Shown here: positions 16,457-27,204 of the stretch, piece after piece | Layout of the letters: each line of letters begins with the position of its first letter | How positions within the stretch are numbered: position 1 is the stretch's first letter | NCBI GenBank assembly: GCA_039621445.1 | Contig: CP154955.1 | Span: 10,652,241 to 10,716,240 of the forward strand | Source: Euglena gracilis | Lineage: Eukaryota > Euglenida > Euglenophyceae > Euglenales | Length of the DNA: 64,000 bases | Direction of reading: 5' to 3' | Translations under genes and position numbers: made by a program | Notes under the pieces: model-generated | Databases searched by the model: none | Told to the model about the DNA's origin: nothing | What the model saw: only the letters and a program-made list of their open reading frames with translations

Positions 16457-17209
16457 CTACTCCAAGTGCGAACCGGCCGCATAGCCGGCAACGGACCTTG
16501 TTGTGGAATAGATCCAATTTATCGTGCGGACTTCCATTCGTGCCTCTTTAAAGTCCCTGTCCAAGGTCTCATCCCCGTCCCTGCCCGAAGCCGGGGTGGC
16601 CTCCTCCAAACAAGATACCTTGACACCGAATTTTTGCCGGCATGAGGAGTAACCACGGTCCTCGCGGCGCTTACCACGATTTCCGTAGCCGGGCCGGGGG
16701 GGGGGGACGAGATCTGGGACATTTGGATGAGTGGTGGTCCTTTTAACCGCAAAGTGAATAACGTGATTTGTGACGGGATTCGGCGTAACGGGGAGAACAG
16801 TGTTCCGTTCTGCCGTCAAACCGTTGTGGTGAATGGGTTTCCCGTCGACCATGACTGGTGTACCCGTGCTTTATTGGTGTACCCGGTGACTCGCGCGAAA
16901 CGGATGATCCACTTCGTGAACGAGATCGTGAAGAGTCGCGATTGAAATCCCGTTCTCGGGTAGGGGGACCAGGTGACCGACCGCGAGAAGGATAGTTTTC
17001 GAGACAATCACGCGATGGTGAATTGGGCCTACTTCAGCTAAGCGGTTCTTCGAAGACCGTGAAGCGCCCGTTTGACGCAAAAATGCCGAGGATCCCGATC
17101 CTCGTGAGGAGGTCGAGCCCCTTGGACTCTGAATATTCTTTCATGCATCGGGATTCGGGCATTCCAGAGACATGTGACCCGATTTGTTGCACATAAGCAC
17201 AGTTTATCT
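16457..17209 (-). pseudogene. gag: Gag zinc knuckle and basic tail (copy B)
   Basis: The CNKSGHMS-type knuckle (about 17160-17205) is in a broken frame: copy C has the bases for CFLCNK and B has lost one. The Arg/Ser-rich tail follows, as in copy C (PGPATEIVVSAARTV). Homology stops at 17209, where the unknown block begins. Confidence 0.6.
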
Positions 17210-17357
17210 AGAGCGTAGAGTGTGTGAGACAGACCTAGGTTCATCGTAAGGCTGTTTAGCGATTTCCGCTACCAGTGTATAGTGTATGAGTCTCCTGGGG
17301 TGTCCAGGCTCCATGAAGGCGCTTACCTTACATGGGCCTGGTAATGCCGTTTCGGCA
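17210..17357. other. Junction between copy B and the unknown block
   Basis: Short noncoding stretch with no feature except a 9-bp-arm hairpin at 17341-17361 (arms GTAATGCCG/CGGCATTAC, loop TTT), which overlaps the start of the block. Confidence 0.5.
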
Positions 17358-19954
17358 TTACATCCTTTCCAACCGCCAATAATCATGGCGGGGGTCCAGG
17401 TCCACCAGGACCATCTGGAATTGTGGTGGTGGTGGCCTGTCCACGAGCCAGGTTTCTGGCGATTCGTAGTCAAAGACAGGTGCCACCCAGTCCCGAACCC
17501 ATCCTTCGGGGACTGTGTGCTTGGTTGCACTCGCTCTTTCCGCGAGGAACCATTGCAGCTTCTCCCAGGATTTCCTGGGCAGAGCGGCTGGCCAGATGAA
17601 GTGATTCATCCGTGGGTGATTGGCTGACACCTGCGGGGCATTCCCCGGGTGGAAGTCAATTGGCATGTGACACCACATTCCGTGCGGACTGTATGGGGTC
17701 GTAATACCGCCCCAAGCCAGTCTTTCCAGGTCATCCCGTGGTTTTCGGGTGGCCATTGTGGCAAACACGAGCGACCGTTTCGGTCCTGGGTTGTGAACAG
17801 GCAGAAGAATATCTTTTCCCTGTCCGCTGTCTCCCAGAGGTAAGGTAATCTTACCCCTGCCTCCTCAGCAGCGAGGCGTATCGACCCACTGTCGATCTGC
17901 CACCCACGGGCCATTCCCGTGTGGCGGTAGTCGTCAAGCTTGAGGTTGGAGTACTTGAAAAAGTCCTTGTACTTTTTGTGCAAGGTGGAGTATTCCTCCA
18001 GTGGCTTCTGGGCACTTGGCACGATTGTGCTAACTGCGCCTTCCGCAGTTTGCCAGAAGGTACTCCGAAGGCAGTTGACGCAGAGTTGTGGTACCTTCGT
18101 ACCGTCCCACTCGGTGTAGCTAAAATTGTGCTTGTGGGTAAAACTGTCCACGCACTTGGCGCTTACCAAGGCGGCACAGTTGGGGATGTATACATCCTTG
18201 TGGAACGATTTCCGATCGACATGGTTGCACACATGGACGAGGGGTAATCCAAAGTCAGGTGCACTGTTATACATCTTGTGGCGTACAGTGCAAAGCCACA
18301 CAAAACGGTTTTCCGTCGTTTTGTCGATGAGGAATTCCTCACCGAAGAATTGGGCCGAAACAGGGAGGGATCTGGAATTGTAGTAATTCCAGGTGACGTT
18401 CTGATCAAAGGACCATTTTCGGCCCTGACAGAACAGTGGCTCCATACACCGGTTGAGACATTGATTTGTCCTCAGTTTGTGGTCGATCATCATGTACCTG
18501 TTTTTTCAGGTCATGAGTCTCAGGATCATCCTGATTGATCGCGTTCCAGTCGATGACAACTTCGTCTTCCGAAGGTGTCTCGGCTGTTGAGGCGCGGTAC
18601 TTTCCCTGCCCCTTTGACGAAGGTTTCGGCTGTGAGGTTTTCCCATAGCCGGATGACGCGACGTGCCTGAATCCTTGTCCCGAGGTTAATCCCCGACAAG
18701 AGGATGCAGCACTCTGGCCTCCAGCACCACCACCGCCTTTAGGTCGGGGCTGATCACCAGATTTAGGTGTGTGCTTGCAAGGGGCGGCGCCCGTCTTTGT
18801 TTTTGCCGGGGCTTTCCGACTTCCGGTTTCCGGAGTATCCGAGGGCCGCCGTTCGGCGTCACGCTTGCTCGCCCAGGTGCGTGGTGACGCTTGGGACGGG
18901 GGTCTTCTCCCAGACGCCGAGCGTCGTGGACTTTCAGCAGGGGTTTCCCGAGCTGATGGTCGTCCTACACGCTCCTTCGCGGCTTCCGTGGGTTTCCCAG
19001 GGGTAGCCGTGGAGGATGGCGTGGGTGTAGGCTTGACCGGCGCACTTCTCGCTGGTTGAGCCTGTGATGGAGGCATGGATGTCCGCTCGGCCTGTTTTTC
19101 AGGCACCGGTGTCCGTGTGCCTTGACGCTTCTGTGCAGTGATTGTGGCTGTGCCCTGAGGTGCGAGTTCATCCCGTGCCTCTGGTGGCACTGTCCGTGCT
19201 GGTACACGTTCATCCTGTACTGGCACGGTGGGTGTTGTCTCCAGTGCCATTGCTGTCTGGTCACCTTCCGTCCGTGTCGCTTCCGACACTGGCAGTGGCG
19301 CCGGCGTTGGGGGAGGTTCATCCTCCGCCATGGCTGTAGTGTCAGGTGTTTCTTCCACCGGCTGGGCAGTTTCCGCCGCAGCTGTCGAAAAACTGGCCGC
19401 AGTGCCACGTGGAGTGACAACTGCGATCAATGACCGCAAACCACCGAGTACACTTCCGCCCAGCGAGGTGCGCCGTTCAGGTCCTTCCCCTGAAGTGGGC
19501 TCCTCCGTTGGCTCCTCTGTCGACGGGGTTTCCCCGGAAACAGGGAGCCGGAGGCGTAATACCTCAGGCGTGTGGGGTACCGTCTCCGGCGGGTTTTCCC
19601 GCGGAGGAGTCGGTACTCCTGCCGTACCCAGTGAGGTTGGTGACAGTGGCACAGGTGTCATTTCACCTGTCGGTGAACCTGGACGCTGGTGTCTGCCACA
19701 GTGTCCAGCATCACGACCGATGGGCTACGGGTTTCCCGTGCCGGAGGTTCCGCTGACTGAGGTTCATCCTCGGCCATTGGGACCGTTTCCTCCTCCTCCT
19801 CCGCTTCCGGAGGGGATTCCTCTGTATGTAGTTGTGCTGAAGTACGCGGGTCTTTTCCGCTCCTGTAGCACCCTGGTGCGTCTGAAAGGCGGTAAAAGCT
19901 TATACTTTCACTCCTGTCAGAGTTGGGGTATGGGGGTGACCACGACGCTCTCAC
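17358..19954 (-). CDS. Unknown protein 2: disordered N-terminus, Cys-containing C-terminus
   Basis: Three frames chain together: 19954-19658 (acidic, PEAEEEEETVP), 19661-18405 (418 codons, Pro/Thr/Glu/Ala-rich, with a basic Gly-rich patch KGGGGAGGQS near the end), and 18493-17606 (295 codons, globular), then 17768-17358 after a shift near 17705-17715. The globular part has many aromatics and Cys, including CVNC and the stretches NRFVWLCTVRHKMYNS and HVCNHVDRKSFHKD, and ends WLVDRPPPPQFQMVLVDL. I recognise no family. The neighbour at 20045-22866 has the same three-part architecture. It could be the structural protein of another mobile element. GC and codon use differ from the chromovirus copies. 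Confidence 0.5.
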
Positions 19955-20044
19955 CCAGCTTCCGGGTGGAGGTTGCAGCTCGTCGTCGTCGATCAGGCAG
20001 AGGTCTTCCCACTGCTGTCGACAATTCTCGTGTATGCCGTATTC

Positions 20045-22866
20045 TCATGTGTCTTCCAGGAAAGCGGGCAGCGGCAACGCATAACGAGGTTCTTTCCCCT
20101 CGTGTGCCGCGAAAAACATTTGGAAATCGTCCCAGATCAGGATCTTCCCGAACTGGGTGTCCAGGTGCTCCTGGAGGCCGATTTCGGCCTCTTGCCAGTC
20201 CGGTCGCAGGTTCATCCTGCGTTGTTCTGGATCATTGGGTCTGGCGTCCACCTCGGTGTATCCCCGAGGTAACCACCTTCTGTGTATATCCACATCGGTG
20301 ATCATGAATTCCAGGAAATATATGTAGACCTCCAGGACGTAGGTAATCAACGCCCTGTGCCAGTACTGTTGTAGCAGAAATATTTTCTGCCGGTGCTGTT
20401 TCAGCACCTTTCGGTATTGCGTTCCGATCTGGGGATTTCGGCACTGATGCAGGAGGAATCTCCTGGTCGGCTGGCTACCGGCATTCTCGGCAATCGCAGG
20501 CGGTTTTCCGCGTTCTCCGAAACCCCAGAAGTCAACAATGTGGACTTCCTTGCAAAACTGGCATTCCAGTTTGTACCGCTGGGGGTACGCGAGGTCGACG
20601 TCCAGTGCCTTGAACAGCGTGCCATACATGGTGTCCAAGTATACTTGGAGATTGCATGTGAACATTACCGCGGCCTGCACCTGGAGTTTCTCCGGCAGGG
20701 GTTAATACTTCCACTGGATTCCCAGTGCTCCCAAGGAATACATGTGCGTGAAGATTTCCTTCAACTGTGCGACGAACGTTTCGCCGTCTTCACAAGTACT
20801 CATACAATCTATATACGTCAGACCGTTTCGGTCGGTAAAAATGCCGAAATTCTGGCAGGGGTATGCCAACCAGAACCACAGCTCCCAGAAACCGGGCATC
20901 CGGTCCAGGACAACTTCATGCGAATGAGGATATCCCTCAAAAGCATGAAGTTCGGAACTGTAGAAAAAACGTTTGCAGTGATCGCTCATACGATTCTGCA
21001 CCACTTCGAGCACCGCATCCGGTGGTCGGTGGATCACGTTGCCTGCTTTTGTGAACTTTTGGAGATCTTCATCGGTTTTCGGCCAGATCTCCTCAAGGTA
21101 CTTGAACACCGAGGCAACGTCATAGTCCTTCGTTTTCGAAGGTTCGGCGGCTTTTCCGCCTTTTCCTGCTGGGGGTCCGGCAGATTTTCCGCCTTTGCCT
21201 GGAGCTGGCCAAGCGGCTTTTCCGCCTTTGCCAGGTGGTGCTTTTCCACATTTCTCCTGGCCTTTACCTCTTCCTTTATCCTTGCCCTTTCCTTTACCCC
21301 TACCCTTTGTGTTGGACCGCCATTCGAATGTCGCCCAGTAATCCCTGTATTCTGGGTCTTCTGGTGTAAACACGGGGTAAGTCACGGATTCCGTGCTGGG
21401 CGTTCGAGCAAATTCCTGCTCAGAGTCACCACGATTTGAGTAAACCGGCGCGACCGGAGGTGGTCGGGTTTCCCGACGTGCCCGTTCTGCCGTCACGTCT
21501 GGCGCTGGCGGAGCTTCCTCCTCAGCGTCGAAGTGCATCGCCGCGGGCGGATTTTCCGACCTCGGCGAGCGGCGCTGTGGCTGCGGCGTCAGATTTTCCG
21601 GGCCGCGGTCACGCTTGCCGGCGGCAGAGCTTGTGGGTCGTGCTGATGGCGCTTCCGCCACAGGAACATCCGGCTGTCGCGCTGGTTGACTGGATCGTGA
21701 TGGAGCTGGCACTCCGGTCAGAGCCGACACAGCAGCATCATACTGCTGGCGCTCTTCCGTCGTCGTTTCCACCCGGGCAGGATATTCCTGGTCAGCGGAA
21801 ACAGTGGGGCGACGTGCGATTTGTCGTTGGATCGTCACAGCATATTCATACTGTTGAAGCTCGTCCTCGGACTCGAACGGCCGGCCAGTCCACGGGTTAA
21901 CGGGTTCATCCCGAACCGGAGGGACTGGCGCCGCACGAGGCGCTGCCGCAGCTTCCAGCGGACGAGCGCTTCGGGCAATGTCAGACGTCGGGGGAGGGTT
22001 TCCCTCCACAGGACGTCGTGGCATTGGGTCAGGTATGGTTGGGTGGGGTTGAGGTGGATACACGTACTGATCCTGTGGCACTGGTTCCTCCTGGGGGTAA
22101 TCCCCAGAGACGGTGTACAGAGACACATGCTCCTGCGCAGGATAATCCCGCCGGGGCATGCACTCAGGGGATCGAAAAATACTTTCTTTCACACGTAGGT
22201 GTTCACCCCGGACAGGTGCTTCCCCTGTCTCTTCCTCGGGTAGCCCGGGGGAGTGAGCACGAAAGTGTGCGGTGTAAGTGCCAACTGGTGGTACCTGCCG
22301 TGCTACCTGTGGCGGGACTTCCACGCCCAGGTCACGCATGGTAATGTCCACCGCGAATCCCGAGGTGTCCGAGTCGGTGGTAATACACCGAACCGGTCAT
22401 CGTCGTCTGGGCGCACGTACACCACAGGGCTGGTGGGGTATTCGCGATGGTCAAAATTTGACGGCAGTGGTCATCCCACAATGCCTGGGTGAGGTGGTCT
22501 GGTGCCGGGTTTGCGCTCATACGCATAACCCGGTTCATCGTCTCCGCCGTGCGGTGGATCATCACACCCGCATACGGTGGGAGGCGACGAGGGCCTAACG
22601 GCTGAGATGACCGCGCTTCCGCGGGCATCTGGGTCAACCTGGTACTGCTGCTGGCTTCAGGGTTTCCCTGAGCCACAGTTCGTGCAGGTGGGTGCGTACC
22701 GTATCGATACGCATATTGGTCAGGTTGAGGGTGAGTGGTGGGGTGGTAAGATGGTCCTCCGCCTGGCTCCCTTCCACTGGGAAGCGTGATACCGCCTGGG
22801 GTAGGTACGGTGAGCTGGTTGGGTTGTTGGTTGTAAGTTGGTAAGGGTAACCGCTTGAGTATTATT
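20045..22866 (-). CDS. Unknown protein 1: PEAT-rich, Gly-Lys patch, CxxC domain
   Basis: The frame runs from 22866, just after an upstream stop, with two shifts near 22430 and 22385. It then has 549 codons to an in-frame TAA (20702-20704) and continues in the same frame to 20045 (211 codons from the first downstream GTG/ATG). The order is a Gln/Pro-rich start, a long Pro/Glu/Ala/Thr-rich disordered part, a Gly-Lys patch (KGRGKGKGKDKGRGKGQ, then four GKGGKA units), then a globular domain (FKYLEEIWPKTDEDL, GFWELWFWLAYPC, ECQFCKEVHIVDFW). The single in-frame TAA could be a decay mutation or a readthrough site. The N-terminus may be cut by the junction with copy C. I know no family with this layout. 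Confidence 0.5.
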
Positions 22867-22948
22867 TGCTAAAAAGTCTGCGGAAAGACAGAATGATAAG
22901 AATCAATGATAAAAAGAAGAGAAAACAACATAGGTTTCGCATGCGTTC
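22867..22948. other. Junction between the unknown block and copy C
   Basis: AT-rich, purine-rich on the plus strand (AAAAAGAAGAGAAAAC). No LTR of copy C is recognisable, so the 3' LTR of C is missing or too diverged. Confidence 0.4.
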
Positions 22949-23415
22949 TCAAAAACTTGTCATGGAAACATCAATGTCATGCTTCTTGTTCCACAGCTTC
23001 AAATATTGCTGGACATACCCAACAAAACTGGTTGCTGGCTCCCAAGTGTCCTCCTCGGGCCCATACCCTTTCAGCGGACCTTCCAAAGGTGCATACCCTT
23101 GTCGATTTTGTGATCGATAATTTTATCGACTACAAAGTCGTCCGTCTCAGGTCATCTGGAACGGGGTTTGAAGTGCAGACACGGGATGGGTTTCCCATCC
23201 GGTGGTGACAGGTATGGTTTGAAGTTGTCCATATGAACGTCCTCAACACCATTCGGTAATGCAAACTTGTATCGCCCGCTGGTACCTAGTCTTTCTAGGA
23301 TTTCACAGGGGCCGAGCCAGAGGGGGTCCAGCTTGGAAGACTGCATGCGAGTACGGCTATTCCGCACCCACACGCGGTCACCGGGACTATACACAGGTGA
23401 CTTGAAATTCTGCAA
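22949..23415 (-). pseudogene. pol: GPY/F-like module and interrupted chromodomain (copy C)
   Basis: Frame 23415-23152 holds the module (DRVWVRNSRTRMQSS, LDPLWLGPCEILERLG, MDNFKPYLSPPDG). After a shift, the chromodomain reads [12 protein letters not shown], then a TGA (23071-23073) exactly where A has the Trp of RWKGYG, then [18 protein letters not shown] and the C-terminal helix to the stop at 22949-22951. The protein would end before the second half of the chromodomain. Confidence 0.8.
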
Positions 23416-23442
23416 AAACGATTTCGTTTAGTTGCATGAATA

Positions 23443-24706
23443 TCAGTGACTCGCTTCTGGACTGCAGAACGTAGATATTCTACTTCCGCAAACCAGGTCT
23501 CGCAACTGACACTCGTTCGGGCGGGTATCTCCGAAGGGACATCCTGTGGCCGGAGGGTCCCGTCCGAAAACTAATTTATAGGGGAAGTGAGGCAAAACCA
23601 GCCCTGGTAGGGTATTGATATAAAACGAAGACCGTGGTAGCACTGATATCCGGTTGCTGCGCGAGTCAGCCAGTGAAAGGCGAAGCATATTCACGACGGA
23701 TTTCACGGCTGCCTCGGCTCTACCATTGCCTTTGGGTCGGTATATGATGGAAAAATGCTGCTCGATTCCGAGTAAACCGCACAAAGTGGTGAAAAAACCT
23801 TGAAGAAATCAAATGGTCTTGATCACTCACAATCTCATTCGGTAAACACATTAAGCAAATGCATTTCTCCAAAAATATAGTTGCCAAAATTTGGGCAGTC
23901 AACCCTGACTTCTGGCATGGAATGGCTAAAATGTACCCACTCAGCCTGCAGACGACAACAAAAACGTAATCGTAAATTTTGTCGTCCATTCCTTTGCACG
24001 GTTCTAATTCCAGAAAATCCATGCAGAGGGATGTAAAAATGTCAGGGGGTAGGGGGAAAAAGTCCATCGTACCAGGGGGGGTACCTCTGCGGGTTTTTAC
24101 CGCTTGACAAATTTGACACCGTTGCGCTATTCGCAAACAGCGTGAGTAAAGCTCTTTCTCGCTCAGGGTTGTGCAATACCTGCGGCCCACCAACGAAAGA
24201 AGTTTGGGGGCCCCAGGGTGACCGTGGTTGTGATAGCACAAAATCACATCGTCAACCAGGTCCTGGGAGATACAATATTTGTAACCTGATTCATTGCGAA
24301 AAACCAACCGTAAAGGTGAAAGAGTGTAATTGTCCAGCACTTCGCCATTACGAAGTCTGGTGACAATGGTGTCATACACCGGATCACGACTATAATCCCA
24401 TTCGCGAAAGAACAGTGGAGAAGGGGACTCCGTGCGCGTAATACGCCGGGGTCCGGACGTGCTTCCACGTCGGCGCCTTCCTCGCACTGGTGCGACCAGG
24501 AATAGTTGTGAAACGGGAAAAAAATCCAAAGGATTGTCCGCAGCGTCGTTTCGACGTGCGTATTCGTCAGCTTCCTGACTTCCATGAAAAGTCGCGTCTC
24601 CCTCATCCGGGTTCCCAGGGTAATACCAAGGGGCCCGACTGAGCGGATCCGCTACTCTTTGTGTGTGACCAGGGGTATAAATAACCACAAGGTTGAATTG
24701 ACTCAA
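23443..24706 (-). pseudogene. pol: Integrase (copy C)
   Basis: Frame 24706-23720 contains the last RNase H strand (GHTQRVADPLSR), the zinc domain (YHNHGHPGAPKLL, CQIC) and the first two catalytic Asp (CMDFLEL with D230, and IVSDQD). At an A6 run (23792-23797; five needed) the frame shifts. Frame 23784-23443 then gives the Glu box (GNGRAEAAVKSVVNM) and the end of the core. The DDE residues are all still encoded. Confidence 0.85.
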
Positions 24707-24730
24707 GAACTCATGCCATCTGCATCGCCT

Positions 24731-25225
24731 TCAGACCGATGACATGACCTTGTTGAAATCCTCGGTGTACCAGTGTTGGAGCCTCTTATGATCGGTCTTG
24801 ACGAGGATCTGGACGAGGCTGCTGGCGACCCAGCTTCTGAATTTCTGGAGTATAAGCACGATTGCGTAGGTTTCCTTCTCGCGTATATTCCACTTGACTT
24901 GACCTTTACCGTCGTCGCCCTGTAGCTTTCTGCTGAAGAAAGCCACAGGTCGGAGTTCATTCGCCGCATTTTGCTGGCTAAGAACTCCGCCAACAGCGTA
25001 ATCGCTGCTGTCGACTTTCAGCACGTATGGTTTGTACGGGTCCGCGATTTCGAGGACAACATTCTCCAAAAGCAAAACCTTGATTTTCTCAAGGGCCTCG
25101 CGCATTTGGTCATCCCAAATGACTTTGTTGTTGTCGAAAGCCCGGTTTTTGAGCTGTTTGGTGAGGGGCCCCGTGATTTTCGCGAAGTCCTTCAAATATA
25201 TCGCGTAGTATTGGGCTAATCCCAA
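24731..25225 (-). pseudogene. pol: RNase H domain (copy C)
   Basis: This frame of 164 codons runs from the RT connection (LAQYYAIYLKDFAK) through VDSSDYAVGGVLSQQN, FFSRKLQGDDGKGQVKW and REKETYAIVLILQ to LVKTDHKRLQHWYTEDF. The Ty3-type RNase H acidic residues (D in VDSSDYA, E in REKETYA, D in KTDH) are present. A shift near 24720-24731 leads into the integrase frame. Confidence 0.8.
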
Positions 25226-26169
25226 AAATCCTTGAGGTGAGTAATCGTTTTGATTCCCTCAGGGGTCCGTTTCTTAATGGCTTCGAGTTTACTCGGAGCG
25301 GCTTTCAGCTGTCCATTGCTGAGGATGTGGCCGCAACATTTTACAAGATCGCGAAACAGATGCATTTTCGCGCCCAGCGTGAAAAGCACATGTTCTTGGA
25401 AAGCGGTTAATACCGCGCAAACATGGTGGAAGTGAGTGTCGAGTATATCCTCGCTCGATCTTGCAGATGGTGGTGGTGTTCCCACCAGCACATCATCAAT
25501 GTACACAATGGCAAACGGTAAGTCGCGTAAAACCCATTGAATTATGCGTTGAAACGTGGCTGGGCCATTCTTAACACCCATGGGGAGTACCGTCCATTGG
25601 TACACACCCTTGAATGTCACGAGTGCGGTATATGGTTGGGAGTCAGGGTGCAAGTGATTTTGGTGAAAACCGTCCTCCAGGTCGAAAATTGACCACAACC
25701 AGTTTTCCGATTGTTTGGTGATCAAATCCTCGATAAGGGGGAGCGGGAAGGGATCCTCCCTTGTCTGGGAGTTCAGGTACCGGTAATCCAGCACCAGTCT
25801 CCATTTCTTCTGACCTGAGGGGTCTGGGGGTTTAGGAACAACAAATGCCTGGGATGTCCACTCGCTTTTCGAGGGTACAATCCACTTGCTCTGAATAAGC
25901 TTCTCTATCATTTCATCGAGAGCTTGTTCGCGTTCTCCCGAACAACGAAAAAATTTCCGGTGCATTGGTTTAGCTCCTCCCTTAAGCTCAATCTTGCAAA
26001 CACCGAACGGACCGCGTATCGCGGGGTCGATGTCGCACGCGTATACTGGATTTTCCAGCACACCGTGAAATTCGCGGGTAATCCGCGAACAGAACAGATG
26101 CTGACCTGCACTCCCGATGACTGCGGAAACCACCAGGGTATCCCTGGGGCTACCGAGCCTCCTCGGCAC
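25216..26169 (-). CDS. pol: Reverse transcriptase (copy C)
   Basis: This intact frame of 317 codons starts with PRRLGSPRD and contains GPFGVCKIELKGGAKP (53-68), RLVLDYRYLNSQ (124-135), FDLEDGFHQ (162-170), LPMGVKNGPATFQR, and the catalytic YIDD at 223-226. It ends at a one-base loss in the HLKGFLG motif. It aligns over its whole length with copy A. Two short alternative hairpins (25590-25606, 25748-25762) lie in the coding sequence. Confidence 0.85.
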   Translation of the reverse strand: MPRRLGSPRDTLVVSAVIGSAGQHLFCSRITREFHGVLENPVYACDIDPAIRGPFGVCKIELKGGAKPMHRKFFRCSGEREQALDEMIEKLIQSKWIVPSKSEWTSQAFVVPKPPDPSGQKKWRLVLDYRYLNSQTREDPFPLPLIEDLITKQSENWLWSIFDLEDGFHQNHLHPDSQPYTALVTFKGVYQWTVLPMGVKNGPATFQRIIQWVLRDLPFAIVYIDDVLVGTPPPSARSSEDILDTHFHHVCAVLTAFQEHVLFTLGAKMHLFRDLVKCCGHILSNGQLKAAPSKLEAIKKRTPEGIKTITHLKDFWD

Positions 26170-27200
26170 TGCGAATTAGGACGTTCCGAATGCATCGAAG
26201 AAACATACGCAAAAAATGATTTCTGGTAAGGGTGGTAATATTTTAACACAAAAATCTTCATAAATCGGTACATTAGTGGGTAAATCCCACCAATGAAAAC
26301 ACACACACCATAGTTGGGTGAACCATTCCGCTTCCGGAATGATGGGTATGAGAATAACTCCACGGGCTTCATCCCGCAGAATTTTCTCAACCGCACATTC
26401 GATAAGTTTTGGAGGGGGGTGCAGCGCGGAGATACACCGAGTACTCCAACAACGCGGATTTGCCTCGTTGTTTGGAAACTCGAAAAGCGTCATTCCTAAT
26501 CACCATCCCGATCACACTTGGTACGAATTTGTTGCGGAATGGGGAAAACGCCAGCCTGTCCAAAGTCCCTTGGGATTAACCCTTGGGGCAGCGGAATATA
26601 TTCACTCCAACCCGGAAATAGGGTGCATGAATACGCGAAACGCGTATGGAATGCTTTCAATTTTGGTCAATATCGCATTTTGGAACGATGGTTTTCCAAA
26701 ATCGCAACATTGGCTATTTGGCATTGGAAATCGATGCCATTTCATCCAACGCACATGGCCGTTTGCCACGTCACTGGTCACAACACTCCAACGCATTTGA
26801 TTTTGGGGTGATACAGTGTTATGGAGCATTGCGGGCTACAACCAAGTGTATCATGTGCTGTGGATTCCGTTTTCGGAATTGCAATTAGTGTTGTATTTTG
26901 AACTAAACATGCACAATCGAAATTCGATTGGGTGGAAATTCTCCTGCAGTGCACACACTGGAAAGAAGTGTGGTGGTGTGACGGGTGTGCGTGTAAGTGG
27001 GTGTCGGTGGCATTAGCTGGTGAGTCTTGTACAGGTGTGCCTGGATTCGGCACAACTGGTGGGAAACGGAGTGGTGGTGTACCTGGACGACTACTCGACA
27101 CCGTGATCACTGCAGGCCTTTGGGCTTTCGTCTTGTAACCCAGTGGAACGGCGGCGGTACCGCGACTCGCTTGCCCTACCTCGTGTGGAACGCATGTAGG
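26170..27200 (-). pseudogene. Protease-RT linker and extra domain, with inverted segment (copy C)
   Basis: 26493-26176 (minus) reads ALHPPPKLIECAVEKIL, RDEARGVILIPIIPEAEW, WWDLP and LPPLPEIIFCVCFFDAF, matching the extra domain of copy A. The upstream half of this domain and part of the linker (EIDAISSNAHGR, NAFNFGQYRILE) are readable only on the plus strand at 26424-26828, whereas A and B have them on the minus strand. Beyond 26829 the linker returns to minus orientation (26778-27110 Pro/Thr-rich). Confidence 0.7.
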
Positions 27201-27204
27201 TGTG

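Larger units (their letters stand above)
13096..17209 (-). mobile_element. Ty3/Gypsy chromovirus, copy B, truncated at both ends
   Basis: This is homologous to copies A and C from the middle of RNase H (13096) back to the gag zinc knuckle (17209). Integrase, chromodomain, capsid, coiled coil and LTRs are absent. Neither end is an LTR, so the truncations are not simple LTR recombination. It contains nonsense codons (for example TAA after ENRLW at about 14150) and frameshifts. It is closer to copy C than to A in RT wording. Confidence 0.85.

Noticed and set aside
20393-21439. 348-codon plus-strand frame
   Set aside because: It is antisense to unknown protein 1, which has the better composition (Gly-Lys units, Cys pairs, disorder then globular domain).
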